A DNA stretch of 10,952 bases from Geminicoccaceae bacterium (GCA_020446285.1 JAGREZ010000304.1:1-10952), one strand, 5' to 3'. Positions 1 to 6,793 are shown, counted from the first letter of the stretch. The notes: generated by a model from the sequence alone, not told the origin. Numbers and translations: made by a program.

Positions 1-976
1 CGGTCGGTTCGACCATGGCGGGCGACGCGAGGGCGGACGACGCTAGAGCGGACGCCGCGGGTTCATCGAGCACGCCCTTCGCCGAGGCGAGCTGTACGAC
101 GGTCGGTTCCGGCTTGACGGCTGGCGGGCCGAGCACGAGAAGCGGCGCTTCCTGTTTCTTCGGCAGGCGCGAGAAACCGAGATCCATCAGCCGTGCGACT
201 TCCTCGTCACGCGAGGCCGCCGAGCGTCCACCGAAGACGATGGTGATCAGCCGCCTTCCGTTACGCTTGGCCGATGCCGCGAGATTGAAGCCGGATGCAC
301 GGATATAGCCGGTCTTCAACCCGTCCATGCCCTTGTACTTGCGCATCAGCTTGTTGTGTCCGCGATAGGTCCGGCCGTTGTAGCGGAACGAATCCTCGCT
401 GAAATAGTGATAGCGGTCGGCGTGATCGGCCAACAGCCGCTGCGCCAGCTTCGCCATGTCACGCGCTGTCGTCTTCTGGTGCCGGTTGGGCAGACCCGAC
501 GCATTCTTGAATGTGGTCTTGCTCATGCCGAGGGCGCGCGCCTTCTTCGTCATCGCCACGGCGAAATGGATCTCGCTCTCCGCGAGCGCCTCGGCCACCA
601 CGACCGCGACATCGTTCGCGGACTTGGTCACGAGGGCACGGATCGCATCCTCGACACGAATCGTCGAGCCGCGCTTGAGGCCGAGCCTCGAGGCGGGCAT
701 ACCCGATGCGCGCCGGCTCACCTTCAGTTTCGAATCGAGCCTGAGCCTGCCGTCGTCGATTGCGTCGAACAGCATGTAGAGTGTCATCATCTTGGTGAGC
801 GATGCGGGATAGACCAGCGTATCGGCTGAACGAGAATGAATGACCTTGCCGGTATCGTGGTCGACGACGATGGCAGCATAGCGCCGCGCTTCGGCGGGCA
901 CCGTCATCGTCATCACAGCCAGAGCCACAAGGGCCAAGGCTCTCACACCACTCTTGATTACCCGTTTCACGATCAT
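1..976 (-). CDS. D-alanyl-D-alanine carboxypeptidase (peptidase S11), 3' end outside window
   Basis: Penicillin-binding serine DD-carboxypeptidase that removes the terminal D-Ala from peptidoglycan pentapeptides in the periplasm. The visible 325 residues start with a signal peptide (basic MIVKRVIK, hydrophobic core, likely cleavage after AEA at about residue 30). All three S11 motifs are present: SLTK at 59-62 (nucleophile Ser59, Lys62), SAN at 119-121 and KTG at 221-223. After about residue 275 the sequence becomes an Ala/Pro/Ser/Val-rich linker that runs off the window edge; alphaproteobacterial homologues often carry a SPOR domain or membrane anchor there, but it cannot be seen. The ATG at 976 is supported by AAGGGG at 981-986. 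It lies downstream of the TPR-SH3 gene in the same direction after a 164-base gap. Family is certain; which paralogue (DacA, DacC or DacF-like) is not. Confidence 0.93.
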   Translation of the reverse strand, partial: MIVKRVIKSGVRALALVALAVMTMTVPAEARRYAAIVVDHDTGKVIHSRSADTLVYPASLTKMMTLYMLFDAIDDGRLRLDSKLKVSRRASGMPASRLGLKRGSTIRVEDAIRALVTKSANDVAVVVAEALAESEIHFAVAMTKKARALGMSKTTFKNASGLPNRHQKTTARDMAKLAQRLLADHADRYHYFSEDSFRYNGRTYRGHNKLMRKYKGMDGLKTGYIRASGFNLAASAKRNGRRLITIVFGGRSAASRDEEVARLMDLGFSRLPKKQEAPLLVLGPPAVKPEPTVVQLASAKGVLDEPAASALASSALASPAMVEPT

Positions 977-1140
977 GCGGCCCCTTGGCGTCGGGTGAGA
1001 GATTCCAATTTGACCCGAGCTTCACAGAAAACCCGCGTCAGTTGCAATACTTATCGCAAATGGTTAACACCATCCTAAAGGCAATCAACCTCGAAGAGTA
1101 TTCGGGTGCGAATTTTCCGCCATCAGTTCGCGTGATGCGT
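977..1140 (-). promoter_or_regulatory. Intergenic control region of the carboxypeptidase gene with a CtrA-like box
   Basis: This 164-base gap separates the TPR-SH3 stop from the carboxypeptidase start. On the minus strand, positions 1078-1060 read TTAG, seven bases, then TTAACCAT, which is close to the CtrA consensus TTAA-N7-TTAAC (one mismatch in the first half). It ends about 84 bases before the ATG. A GATTC (GANTC, the CcrM methylation motif) lies at 1001-1005, between this box and the start. A small inverted repeat ATTCG-GGTG-CGAAT is at 1100-1113, near the TPR gene's end, without a T-run in the direction of transcription. I could not pick a convincing -10/-35 pair. CtrA binding is inferred from sequence similarity only. 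Confidence 0.35.
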
Positions 1141-2166
1141 TTATTCCGTCACAGGTTCGAGCCACTTCCTGTAGATATATCCGCTCTGTCCGTTGGGCAG
1201 ATGCACATGTTTCCAGCCCAACTCCTCGCCGGTCACCCGCACGATCACATTTCCGTCAACAGCCCCGAGGCGCTCGGCTTCGTTGCCCGGCCCGGCGCGA
1301 AAATAGACAGCGGACACGACGCGCCAGAGCTCGCCCTCACCGTCGCGAAGGGGGGTCGCTGCGGCGGCGGCCGGCTGTCGGTCCGCCTGACCCGACGCCG
1401 AAGAAGCCTGCTGCCGCGGCTCGTCGGCCGACTCAGTTGACGTCTCCTGCGATCGTGTCGCGGCCGCGGGCTCGACCGTCGTCGATCCGGCCCCGCCCGA
1501 TGCCGTCATGCCGGTCTGCTGCTCCGGCGTCGCGGAGGCCACCTCCCCGCCTGCCTGCGAACCGTCCTGCGACGACGTCACCGGAGCGGCTACCGCCGGG
1601 GCACGATCGGGTGGATTCATGGCGGTCTCGATCTGCCCGATCACACGTTCGAGTTCGGCATTCCCGGGTTCGAGTTGCAGTGCGGTGCGATAGTCGGCGA
1701 GCGCCGCGTCGAGCTCGCCGGCCTCGGCCTCGAGCTGGCCACGCTTGATGTAGGCGGCGGGATGTTCCGGATCGGCCTTGATGGCGGCATCGAAATCCGC
1801 TCGCGCCTCCGCATTCGAATCCCGCTCGAAACTGGCCATGCCGCGCTTGAGATAGGCGACGCGCAGATTGCGCAGCGTCGTCTCGTCGTCGGGAAGAAGA
1901 GCCAGCGCCTTGCGATAATCGGTGATCGCCCGGTCGACATCCCCGAGCTCACCGAGAGCGACACCGCGATTGTTGTAGGTTATGGCCAGCGCCTCGGCCG
2001 TGAGCTCACCGGATTCCACGGCACGGCTGAAGGCATCGGCGGCCAGCTGGTATTGACCTTTCCTGAACGCCTCATTGCCTTCGCGTACATCGGTGAGCGC
2101 GTCGCCGAAGGCGGATCCCTGAAGGGCGACGACCAGCAGAACCGCGAGGACGACCGTAATGCGCAT
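1141..2166 (-). CDS. Secreted TPR-repeat protein with C-terminal bacterial SH3 domain
   Basis: A 341-residue protein of unknown exact role, probably periplasmic. Residues 1-22 form a signal peptide (MRITVVLAVLL, likely cleavage near AFG-DA). Four TPR-like helical pairs follow at about 26-55, 61-94, 100-134 and 136-168, the second ending in the typical pattern DYRKALALLPD. Residues 183-278 are a low-complexity Ala/Ser/Thr/Gln/Pro linker. The last 63 residues are an SH3b-type domain (YFRAGPG, LGWKHV, GYIYRKWL). TPRs bind protein partners and SH3b domains often bind cell-wall peptides, so a scaffold in envelope maintenance is a reasonable inference. The reading frame continues up to a GTG at 2181, but the ATG at 2166 is preferred: GAGGTGGAG ends nine bases before it and the signal peptide then begins properly. 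It lies 88 bases after glmU in the same direction and may share its transcript. Confidence 0.85.
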   Translation of the reverse strand: MRITVVLAVLLVVALQGSAFGDALTDVREGNEAFRKGQYQLAADAFSRAVESGELTAEALAITYNNRGVALGELGDVDRAITDYRKALALLPDDETTLRNLRVAYLKRGMASFERDSNAEARADFDAAIKADPEHPAAYIKRGQLEAEAGELDAALADYRTALQLEPGNAELERVIGQIETAMNPPDRAPAVAAPVTSSQDGSQAGGEVASATPEQQTGMTASGGAGSTTVEPAAATRSQETSTESADEPRQQASSASGQADRQPAAAAATPLRDGEGELWRVVSAVYFRAGPGNEAERLGAVDGNVIVRVTGEELGWKHVHLPNGQSGYIYRKWLEPVTE

Positions 2167-2226
2167 ACTTCTGAACTCCACCTCGGACCGCAGAATGACC
2201 CGGCGGCCGCAGCCACCAACCAGAGG

Positions 2227-2243
2227 GCAGGTCTAGCACCTGC
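2227..2243. repeat. Inverted repeat just after glmU
   Basis: Six-base arms GCAGGT and ACCTGC surround a five-base loop. It begins 12 bases beyond the glmU stop in the direction of glmU transcription. No T-run follows, so it is not a standard intrinsic terminator; it may be an mRNA 3' stem, a weak attenuator before the TPR-SH3 gene, or chance. Confidence 0.35.
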
Positions 2244-2254
2244 GGGTCCATCCG

Positions 2255-3616
2255 TCAGCCGCGCTTCTCCTCCTTCGCGCGGCGCATGCGCCGGCGAAGC
2301 AATTCGGCCGCACCCTTGCGTTCGGCAAGGGGAGCCCTCGAAAGTGCGACCGAGCCCTCGCCGACATCCGACGTGACGACACTGCCGGCGCCGATGATGG
2401 CGTCGCTGCCGACGGTCACGGGCGCCACGAGGGCCGTATTGGAACCGACAAAGACACGCTCGCCGATCTCCGTGCGGTGCTTGGCGAACCCGTCATAGTT
2501 GCAGGTGATCGTGCCGGCACCGATGTTCGACCCGCCACCGACGGAGCAATCGCCGAGATAGGTCAGGTGATTGGCCTTGGCCCCCTCGCCGAGCCTCGCA
2601 TTCTTGATTTCCACGAAATTGCCCACATGCACACCGCTTTCGAGCCGCGCGCCGGGTCGCAGGCGGGCATAGGGCCCGACGGTGGAAGCCGGGCCGACCT
2701 CGGCGTCCTCGATGTGGCTGAATGCGCGGATCCTCGCGCCGGCGGCGATCCGCGCCCGACCGGCGAAGACCACATGCTGCTCGATCACCGCTCCGGGCCC
2801 GATCTCGACATCGGCCGAAAGCCAGACGGTTTCGGGCGCCGGCATGATCACACCGGCATCAAGCAGTTCCCGGCGCCGGCGCTGTTGCCAGAGCGCTTCG
2901 GCCTCGGCGAGCTGGGCCTGCGAGTTGACGCCATGGCCTTCCTGCCAGGGCCCCTCGACGGCGATGCACGACCGCCCGCGTTCGCGGGCCAGTGCGACGA
3001 TGTCCGTCAGGTAGTATTCGTTCTTTTCCGGCTGGAGCCCGATCGCCCCGACGAGCTCCCGGAGGATCGACGCATCGATTGCCATGACACCGGAATTGCA
3101 CATGCCGGATGTCCGCAGCGCCTCGTCCGCGTGCCGGTATTCGACGATGGCCGAAAGCGTTCCCTCCGCATCGCTCGCGAGCCTGCCATAACCCTCGCCA
3201 GAGGGTGGATTCATGCCGAGAACCGCGACAGCGGCATCGCGCGCCTCGCGGGCATCGACGAGCCTGCGCACCGTGGATGCGCTCAGGAGCGGCGTATCGC
3301 CGAAGAGGACGATCACCGTGCCCCGGTCCGCGAGCTCGTCGAGCGCACATTTCACCGCATGTCCGGTACCGAGCGGCGGATCCTGGATGGCGACGCGCAG
3401 CCCTTCGTCGAACGCACGCGCGGCCCGCTCGACCGGCTCCATGCCCGGCGCGAGAACCAGCACGCTCCGCTCGCATCCGAGCTCGACCGTCAACTGGAGA
3501 ACATGCCCGATCAAGGGCCTGCCGGCGACGTCATGAAGCACCTTGGGCAGGGCGTTGCGCATCCGCGTGCCCTTCCCGGCGGCGAGCACGACGGCACAAA
3601 GGGGTCCCTGGCTCAT
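2255..3616 (-). CDS. glmU: Bifunctional GlmU: glucosamine-1-P acetyltransferase / GlcNAc-1-P uridyltransferase
   Basis: Cytoplasmic trimeric enzyme making UDP-GlcNAc in two steps: acetylation of glucosamine-1-phosphate from acetyl-CoA, then uridylyl transfer from UTP. The 453-residue length is normal for the family. The N-terminal pyrophosphorylase domain shows LAAGKGTRM at 11-19 and LPKVLH at 23-28 (nucleotide loop), PLGTGHA at 81-87, metal-ligand Asp107 in FGDTPL, YYLTDIV at 201-207 and the GVNS motif at 229-232 (Asn231). From about 266 a left-handed beta-helix of hexapeptide repeats forms the acetyltransferase domain. It carries HLTYLGD at 350-356, whose His350 matches the catalytic His363 of E. 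coli GlmU, then NIGAGTITCNYDG at 364-376. The tail is very basic. The ATG at 3616 fits the family's N-terminus; its ribosome site is weak (GGGACAG about 12 bases away). Likely essential. Confidence 0.97.
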   Translation of the reverse strand: MSQGPLCAVVLAAGKGTRMRNALPKVLHDVAGRPLIGHVLQLTVELGCERSVLVLAPGMEPVERAARAFDEGLRVAIQDPPLGTGHAVKCALDELADRGTVIVLFGDTPLLSASTVRRLVDAREARDAAVAVLGMNPPSGEGYGRLASDAEGTLSAIVEYRHADEALRTSGMCNSGVMAIDASILRELVGAIGLQPEKNEYYLTDIVALARERGRSCIAVEGPWQEGHGVNSQAQLAEAEALWQQRRRRELLDAGVIMPAPETVWLSADVEIGPGAVIEQHVVFAGRARIAAGARIRAFSHIEDAEVGPASTVGPYARLRPGARLESGVHVGNFVEIKNARLGEGAKANHLTYLGDCSVGGGSNIGAGTITCNYDGFAKHRTEIGERVFVGSNTALVAPVTVGSDAIIGAGSVVTSDVGEGSVALSRAPLAERKGAAELLRRRMRRAKEEKRG

Positions 3617-3828
3617 CGACTGGCTGTCCCGTTCTGCAAGGTCCGGTCTGTGGGACTAGTAGTACGTTTCTGACAAAAACGTGCCACTAGCGATTCCTTG
3701 TGGTGGATCAAATGATCCCGACATTTGAATGTGATAACCGCGCCCCTGCTTCGTCGGCTGCGGGATTCAAATATCGGGTTCGATTCACTAGCGATCATGA
3801 CGGTTCGAGGCAAGATCGCGCGTTCGTC
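3617..3828 (-). promoter_or_regulatory. Structured control region upstream of glmU
   Basis: A 212-base gap, visibly more A/T-rich than the genes around it. It holds an imperfect 14-base inverted repeat (3656-3669 with 3677-3690, 12 of 14 matching, seven-base loop) about 40 bases before glmU. Two neighbouring palindromes follow, GGATCA-AA-TGATCC at 3705-3718 and ACATT-TG-AATGT at 3721-3732, with centres 15 bases apart. ATTTGAAT at 3723-3730 is also repeated inverted as ATTCAAAT at 3765-3772. CACTAGCGAT occurs twice in direct orientation (3685-3694 and 3786-3795). GANTC sites (all GATTC) lie at 3692-3696, 3764-3768 and 3782-3786. I could not identify a clear -35/-10 pair. A promoter and operator here are inferred from position and structure. 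Confidence 0.45.
3656..3690. repeat. Imperfect 14-base inverted repeat (possible glmU leader hairpin)
   Basis: Left arm 3656-3669 (CTAGTAGTACGTTT) pairs with right arm 3677-3690 (AAACGTGCCACTAG), 12 of 14 positions complementary, loop CTGACAA. In the leftward transcript one of the two imperfect positions becomes a G-U wobble. There is no T-run on the leftward side, so it is not an obvious terminator for the lipoprotein gene. It may be a leader stem-loop or an operator. Confidence 0.4.
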
Positions 3829-4308
3829 TCATGGCTTGTTGACCACACCACCGAGCACCGGTGGCTTGCGAACCCGCGCGTCGATCGGTCCGAGATCGAG
3901 ATTCCCCGTCTTGTACTGCCAGCCGCTCATGTAGTTGACGGTCCATTGGCCGTCGTCACGAACCAGAACGAACCGGCGGTCGTTGAACCCCGTGCAATAA
4001 GGCCCGTCGCCCGGATCGCCGGAGCCGATTCCGCCGACGATGCCATAGCGAATCCGGTATTCGACACGATCTTCCGCTTGCGAGACCGTCTCGACACGGG
4101 TGATCGTCCCTATCCGCGGGGTGGTGCAGGAGGCACGGTTCTCCACCGCCCAGTATTCGTAATAGTGGCGTATGGCACGCTCGACATCACCGTCGAGCCC
4201 CGTCCCGGTGATATTTCCGGCGCAACCGGCCAGAAGTGATCCGAGACCGCACAGGATGGCAAGCATCCGCACAGCGCCCGAGCTCATCGTCCGTCTGGGG
4301 CCATTCAT
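3829..4308 (-). CDS. Small hypothetical lipoprotein
   Basis: I do not recognise a family. With the ATG at 4308 the product is 159 residues: a basic N-terminus (NGPRR), a hydrophobic stretch MLAILCGLGS and the lipobox LLAGC with the lipidated Cys29. The mature part of about 130 residues has two further Cys (61 and 105), which could form a disulfide. It is rich in aromatic and strand-like segments (IRHYYEYW, RVEYRIRY, RRFVLVRDDGQWTVNYMSGW), suggesting a small alpha+beta fold, possibly NTF2- or cystatin-like, but this is a guess. Export and anchoring to a membrane follow from the lipobox. The frame stays open upstream to 4614 but that part overlaps the divergent SDR gene and lacks a signal. Starts at 4287 (lipobox Cys22) and 4266 are alternatives; no ribosome site is decisive. 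It reads towards glmU. Confidence 0.75.
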   Translation of the reverse strand: MNGPRRTMSSGAVRMLAILCGLGSLLAGCAGNITGTGLDGDVERAIRHYYEYWAVENRASCTTPRIGTITRVETVSQAEDRVEYRIRYGIVGGIGSGDPGDGPYCTGFNDRRFVLVRDDGQWTVNYMSGWQYKTGNLDLGPIDARVRKPPVLGGVVNKP

Positions 4309-4337
4309 CCGCTTCGTCCCAGGGTTTCGCGTTCCGC

Positions 4338-4355
4338 CCGGCCGTTTCCGGCCGG
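4338..4355. repeat. GC-rich perfect inverted repeat in the lipoprotein leader
   Basis: Seven-base arms CCGGCCG (4338-4344) and CGGCCGG (4349-4355) surround a four-base loop TTTC. It sits 30 bases upstream of the proposed lipoprotein start and would form a stable stem in its mRNA. A role in leader structure or regulator binding is possible; in GC-rich DNA chance is also possible. Confidence 0.35.
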
Positions 4356-4384
4356 AGGCCATCCCGGGCACGAATAGCCATGAA

Positions 4385-4401
4385 TTGACTGTAGTGCTAC
4401 A
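4385..4401 (+). promoter_or_regulatory. Possible promoter -35 with overlapping palindromic operator for the SDR gene
   Basis: TTGACT at 4385-4390 resembles a sigma70 -35 element. It overlaps by one base the perfect palindrome TGTAG-TG-CTACA at 4390-4401, about 34 bases before the SDR start. No good -10 lies at the usual 16-18 base spacing (the region reads ATGGATC), so the promoter is weak or needs an activator. A palindrome placed like this would suit a dimeric repressor. No regulator gene lies beside it in the window. Confidence 0.35.
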
Positions 4402-4434
4402 ACTCGATGGATCAGAAACCACGGAGACGAAGGA

Positions 4435-5208
4435 ATGCGTTTTTCCGGCAAGGCCGTCATCGTCACTGGCGGCGGCCGTGGAATCGGGCTCGCCTGCGCG
4501 CGTCGGTTCGCACGCGAGGGGGCCTATGTCGTCATAGGCGAGATCAACGAGGAAGACGGTTCGCAGGCCGCTGCGGAAATCGTCTCGGATGGCGGTTATG
4601 CGCTGTTCGTGCATGCCGACGTTGCGGACCGGCGATCGGCGGGGGCGCTCGTCGATTCGACACTCGAATGGGCGGGCACGCTCGATGTGCTCGTCAACAA
4701 CGCGGCAATCGTCCGTACCGGCGACATTCTCGAACTCGACGAGAATGACTTCGACGATGTGCTCGACGTCAATCTCAAGGGCCCCTTCCTCGTCAGTCAG
4801 GCAGCCGCGACGGTGATGGCCGAACGCGGCGGCGGCGCCATCATCAACATGTCATCCATCAACGCCAAGGTCGCCATTGCCAACCAGCTCGCCTATGTCG
4901 CGAGCAAGGGTGGCCTCAATCAGCTGACCAAGGCCATGGCCATCGGCCTCGCCGACCGCAAGGTCCGGGTCAACGCCATCGGGCCCGGCTCGATCCGTAC
5001 CGACATGCTCGATCAGGTCATGTCCGACGAGCGTGCGCGGCACGACATCCTCGCGCGCACGCCGCTCTCGCGTCCGGGCGAGGCCGACGAGATCGCGGCA
5101 CTTGCGGCTTTTCTTGCAAGTGACGAAGCGAGCTATATAACCGGCGAAATCATCTATGCCGATGGTGGCCGCCTGGCTCTCGCCTACACCGTGCCCGTAC
5201 CCGACTGA
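4435..5208 (+). CDS. Classical SDR-family NAD(P)-dependent oxidoreductase
   Basis: A 257-residue short-chain dehydrogenase/reductase, the usual length for the classical subfamily. The Rossmann motif TGGGRGIG is at 11-18 and VNNAA at 87-91. The catalytic tetrad is visible as Asn113 (in DVNLKG), Ser141 (NMSS), Tyr154 and Lys158 (YVASK). PG at 184-185 and the C-terminal ITGEIIYADGG at 235-245 are also typical. Glu36 at the end of the second beta-strand (VVIGEIN) suggests preference for NAD(H) over NADP(H). The substrate cannot be read from sequence; glucose-1-dehydrogenase-like and FabG-like enzymes are the nearest general types, and the lack of fatty-acid genes nearby argues against FabG itself. 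GGAG at 4423-4426 and AAGGA directly before the ATG support the start. It diverges from the lipoprotein gene. Confidence 0.9.
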   Translation: MRFSGKAVIVTGGGRGIGLACARRFAREGAYVVIGEINEEDGSQAAAEIVSDGGYALFVHADVADRRSAGALVDSTLEWAGTLDVLVNNAAIVRTGDILELDENDFDDVLDVNLKGPFLVSQAAATVMAERGGGAIINMSSINAKVAIANQLAYVASKGGLNQLTKAMAIGLADRKVRVNAIGPGSIRTDMLDQVMSDERARHDILARTPLSRPGEADEIAALAAFLASDEASYITGEIIYADGGRLALAYTVPVPD

Positions 5209-5316
5209 GCGAATACCGGCACGTTGTCCGGCGATGGCGGGTCCGCCTGCAGGGTGGGCGATCGCGAGACAGGTTCGCCTTATCTGCCGGATCAACGCGC
5301 TGTTGAGGAGTTCCTG

Positions 5317-5940
5317 ATGGACAAACCGCTCATGCCCAAGGCGACAGCTGTCTGGCTGGTCGACAATACCGGGCTGACCTTCGACCAGATCGCGGCCTTT
5401 TGCGGTCTGCATCCGCTCGAGGTCAAGGGTATCGCCGATGGCGAGGTCGCGACCGGCATTCGCGGGCTGGATCCGGTGAGCCAGGGTGTCCTTTCGCGGG
5501 AGGAACTCGAGCGCTGCCAGAAGGACCCCAAGACGCGGCTCAAGGCCAACCGGTCGATCGCCCTCGACGTCAAGCAGCCCAAGCGCAAGGAGCCGCGCTA
5601 CACGCCTCTCTCCAAGCGTCAGGATCGTCCGGACGCGATCGCCTGGCTGTTGCGGCACCATCCCGAGCTGAACGACCAGCAGGTCTGCCGCCTGCTCGGC
5701 ACGACCAAGAACACGGTTCAGGCAGTCCGCGACCGGACCCACTGGAAGAGCCAGGAAATCCGCCCCCGCGATCCCGTGCTTCTCGGCCTGTGCCAGCAGA
5801 TCGAGCTCGACGAAGCAATCGCCAAGGCCCGCGCCGAGCGACCGGAGGAGGTACGTCCGGAACCGCCCGTGACGGGTGAGGAACAGCCGGAGATCGATGC
5901 TGCCGCGGTTCCCGAATTCCAGCTCGACGACGATCACTAG
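5317..5940 (+). CDS. trcR: DUF1013-family cell-cycle transcriptional regulator TrcR
   Basis: Full-length member (207 residues) of the DUF1013 family, named TrcR in current annotation and largely confined to Alphaproteobacteria; described as a cell-cycle-linked transcription factor. The conserved N-terminus PLMPKATAVWLVDNTGLTF is at 4-22. It leads into a first helix-turn-helix-like segment at about 20-45 (FDQIAAFCGLHPLEVKGIA). A basic linker (KQPKRKEPRYTPLSKRQ, 86-102) precedes a second HTH-like segment at about 119-141 (NDQQVCRLLGTTKNTVQAVRD). The tail from about 174 is acidic and Pro/Glu-rich and probably disordered. The start at 5317 has an excellent GAGGAG six bases upstream and matches the family's N-terminus; an in-frame TTG at 5224 would add 31 residues with no family resemblance. 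It follows the SDR gene after 108 bases; no clear promoter or terminator was found in that gap. Confidence 0.9.
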   Translation: MDKPLMPKATAVWLVDNTGLTFDQIAAFCGLHPLEVKGIADGEVATGIRGLDPVSQGVLSREELERCQKDPKTRLKANRSIALDVKQPKRKEPRYTPLSKRQDRPDAIAWLLRHHPELNDQQVCRLLGTTKNTVQAVRDRTHWKSQEIRPRDPVLLGLCQQIELDEAIAKARAERPEEVRPEPPVTGEEQPEIDAAAVPEFQLDDDH

Positions 5941-5996
5941 CAGCTGAACAACCGCGAAATGCGGCGAGACAACAGGACAGGGAGGAACCCGCAATC

Positions 5997-6323
5997 ATGA
6001 TCTTCGATCACCGCACCTACACATGCCGGCCGGGCACGCTCGCCAAGCACATGGCGCTCTATCAGGAGCATGGTCTCGCCGCGCAGAAGCGCCATCTCGG
6101 CGAGCCCGTCTTCTATGCGACCACCGAGACCGGTGACGTGAACAGCTACATTCATGTCTGGGCGTACGAGAATGCCGGCGATCGCGAAGCGAAGCGCGCG
6201 GCCATGGAAGCCGATCCCGACTGGCAGAACTACAAGAAACTGTCGGCCGAGGCCGGTTATCTGATCCGTCAGGAAAACAGGCTCATGGTACCGACGGGCT
6301 TCTTCAGCCTCGGCGATCGCTGA
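5997..6323 (+). CDS. NIPSNAP-family protein
   Basis: A 108-residue single-domain NIPSNAP protein, a dimeric alpha-beta barrel (ferredoxin-like) fold. The family start MIFDHRTYTCRPGTLAKHM is clear, followed by the central strand YIHVWAYENAGDREAKRAAM at about 51-70 and DPDWQNY at about 73-79, a hallmark stretch. There is no signal peptide, so it is cytoplasmic. Bacterial NIPSNAPs have no firmly defined reaction; many sit beside catabolic genes, but here the neighbours are trcR and a response regulator and give no hint. GGAGG at 5981-5985 lies 11 bases before the ATG, slightly long. The gap to trcR is 56 bases, so the two may be co-transcribed. Its stop faces the convergent response regulator stop across 26 bases with no clear terminator. 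Confidence 0.88.
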   Translation: MIFDHRTYTCRPGTLAKHMALYQEHGLAAQKRHLGEPVFYATTETGDVNSYIHVWAYENAGDREAKRAAMEADPDWQNYKKLSAEAGYLIRQENRLMVPTGFFSLGDR

Positions 6324-6349
6324 GAGCCATCCGCCGGAGCCATACCCGG

Positions 6350-6793
6350 TCAGGCATTCGATGTCTGAAAGGCGATGCGGGAAAAGCCGCTGGCGATCCA
6401 GCGGCGGATCAGCGGCGCGTCGAAATCCGGCTTGAAGATCGCCCCGCGCAGACCCGGAAGCCGTTCCTCGATATGATCAATGGCTTCGGCATTTCCCGAC
6501 ACGACAATGGTCGGCAGCCGGCGTGAAAGCCTGTCGAGCGACGATATGGTCTGGTCCGGCGTCGAATCCGGAAGCCCCAGATCGGCGATCAACCCGCCAT
6601 AGGCATAGTTGTCGAGTTCATATCCGGCGTCACGAATGGTCGAAACCCAGCTGATTTCGGCGAATTCGCCGATCTTGCGGTCGAACACACGTCGCCAGAG
6701 ATAATCGTCCTCGATCATCAGGATGGCCTGCCCCGACGGCTCGACCGGCGCCGGACCCGGATTGTCACTGACGATTGTCGACGGATATCTCAC
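6350..6793 (-). CDS. Single-domain response regulator (receiver only)
   Basis: A 147-residue CheY-like receiver with no output domain. Numbering from the GTG start: acidic pair Asp29/Asp30 (in ILMIEDDYLW), phospho-acceptor Asp71 (GLIADLGLPDS), Ser99 in IVVSGNA and Lys121 in IFKPD, so all residues needed for phosphorylation are present. A 25-residue Pro-rich extension precedes the domain. The frame opens at a TTG at 6808, but the GTG at 6793 is preferred because TTGGAG ends nine bases before it. It diverges from the large sensor kinase across 319 bases, which makes that kinase its likely phosphodonor (inference). With no output domain it could act as a phosphate relay, a phosphate sink or a partner-binding switch. 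It is clearly a receiver; pairing and output are unknown. Confidence 0.87.
   Translation of the reverse strand: MRYPSTIVSDNPGPAPVEPSGQAILMIEDDYLWRRVFDRKIGEFAEISWVSTIRDAGYELDNYAYGGLIADLGLPDSTPDQTISSLDRLSRRLPTIVVSGNAEAIDHIEERLPGLRGAIFKPDFDAPLIRRWIASGFSRIAFQTSNA

Noticed and set aside
2477..3673. 398-codon open frame on the plus strand opposite glmU
   Set aside because: It lies antisense to an unmistakable glmU with all motifs intact; the translation shows no family features.
3764..3800. Possible tRNA T-arm (GGTTCGATTC)
   Set aside because: The flanking bases do not form the five-base T stem, and no acceptor, D or anticodon arms can be drawn.
3613..3813. 66-codon minus-strand frame before glmU
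   Set aside because: It has no ribosome site or recognisable sequence, overlaps the glmU start, and covers the structured control region.
5224..5316. Upstream TTG start for trcR
   Set aside because: The 31 added residues do not resemble DUF1013 proteins, and GAGGAG at 5305-5310 clearly marks the ATG at 5317.
5952..5964. CCGC-GAAAT-GCGG hairpin after trcR as a terminator
   Set aside because: The stem is only four bases with no T-run following, so it is too weak to call in GC-rich DNA.
4852..5994. 380-codon minus-strand frame across the SDR end and trcR
   Set aside because: It is antisense to two well-supported genes and has no recognisable domain.
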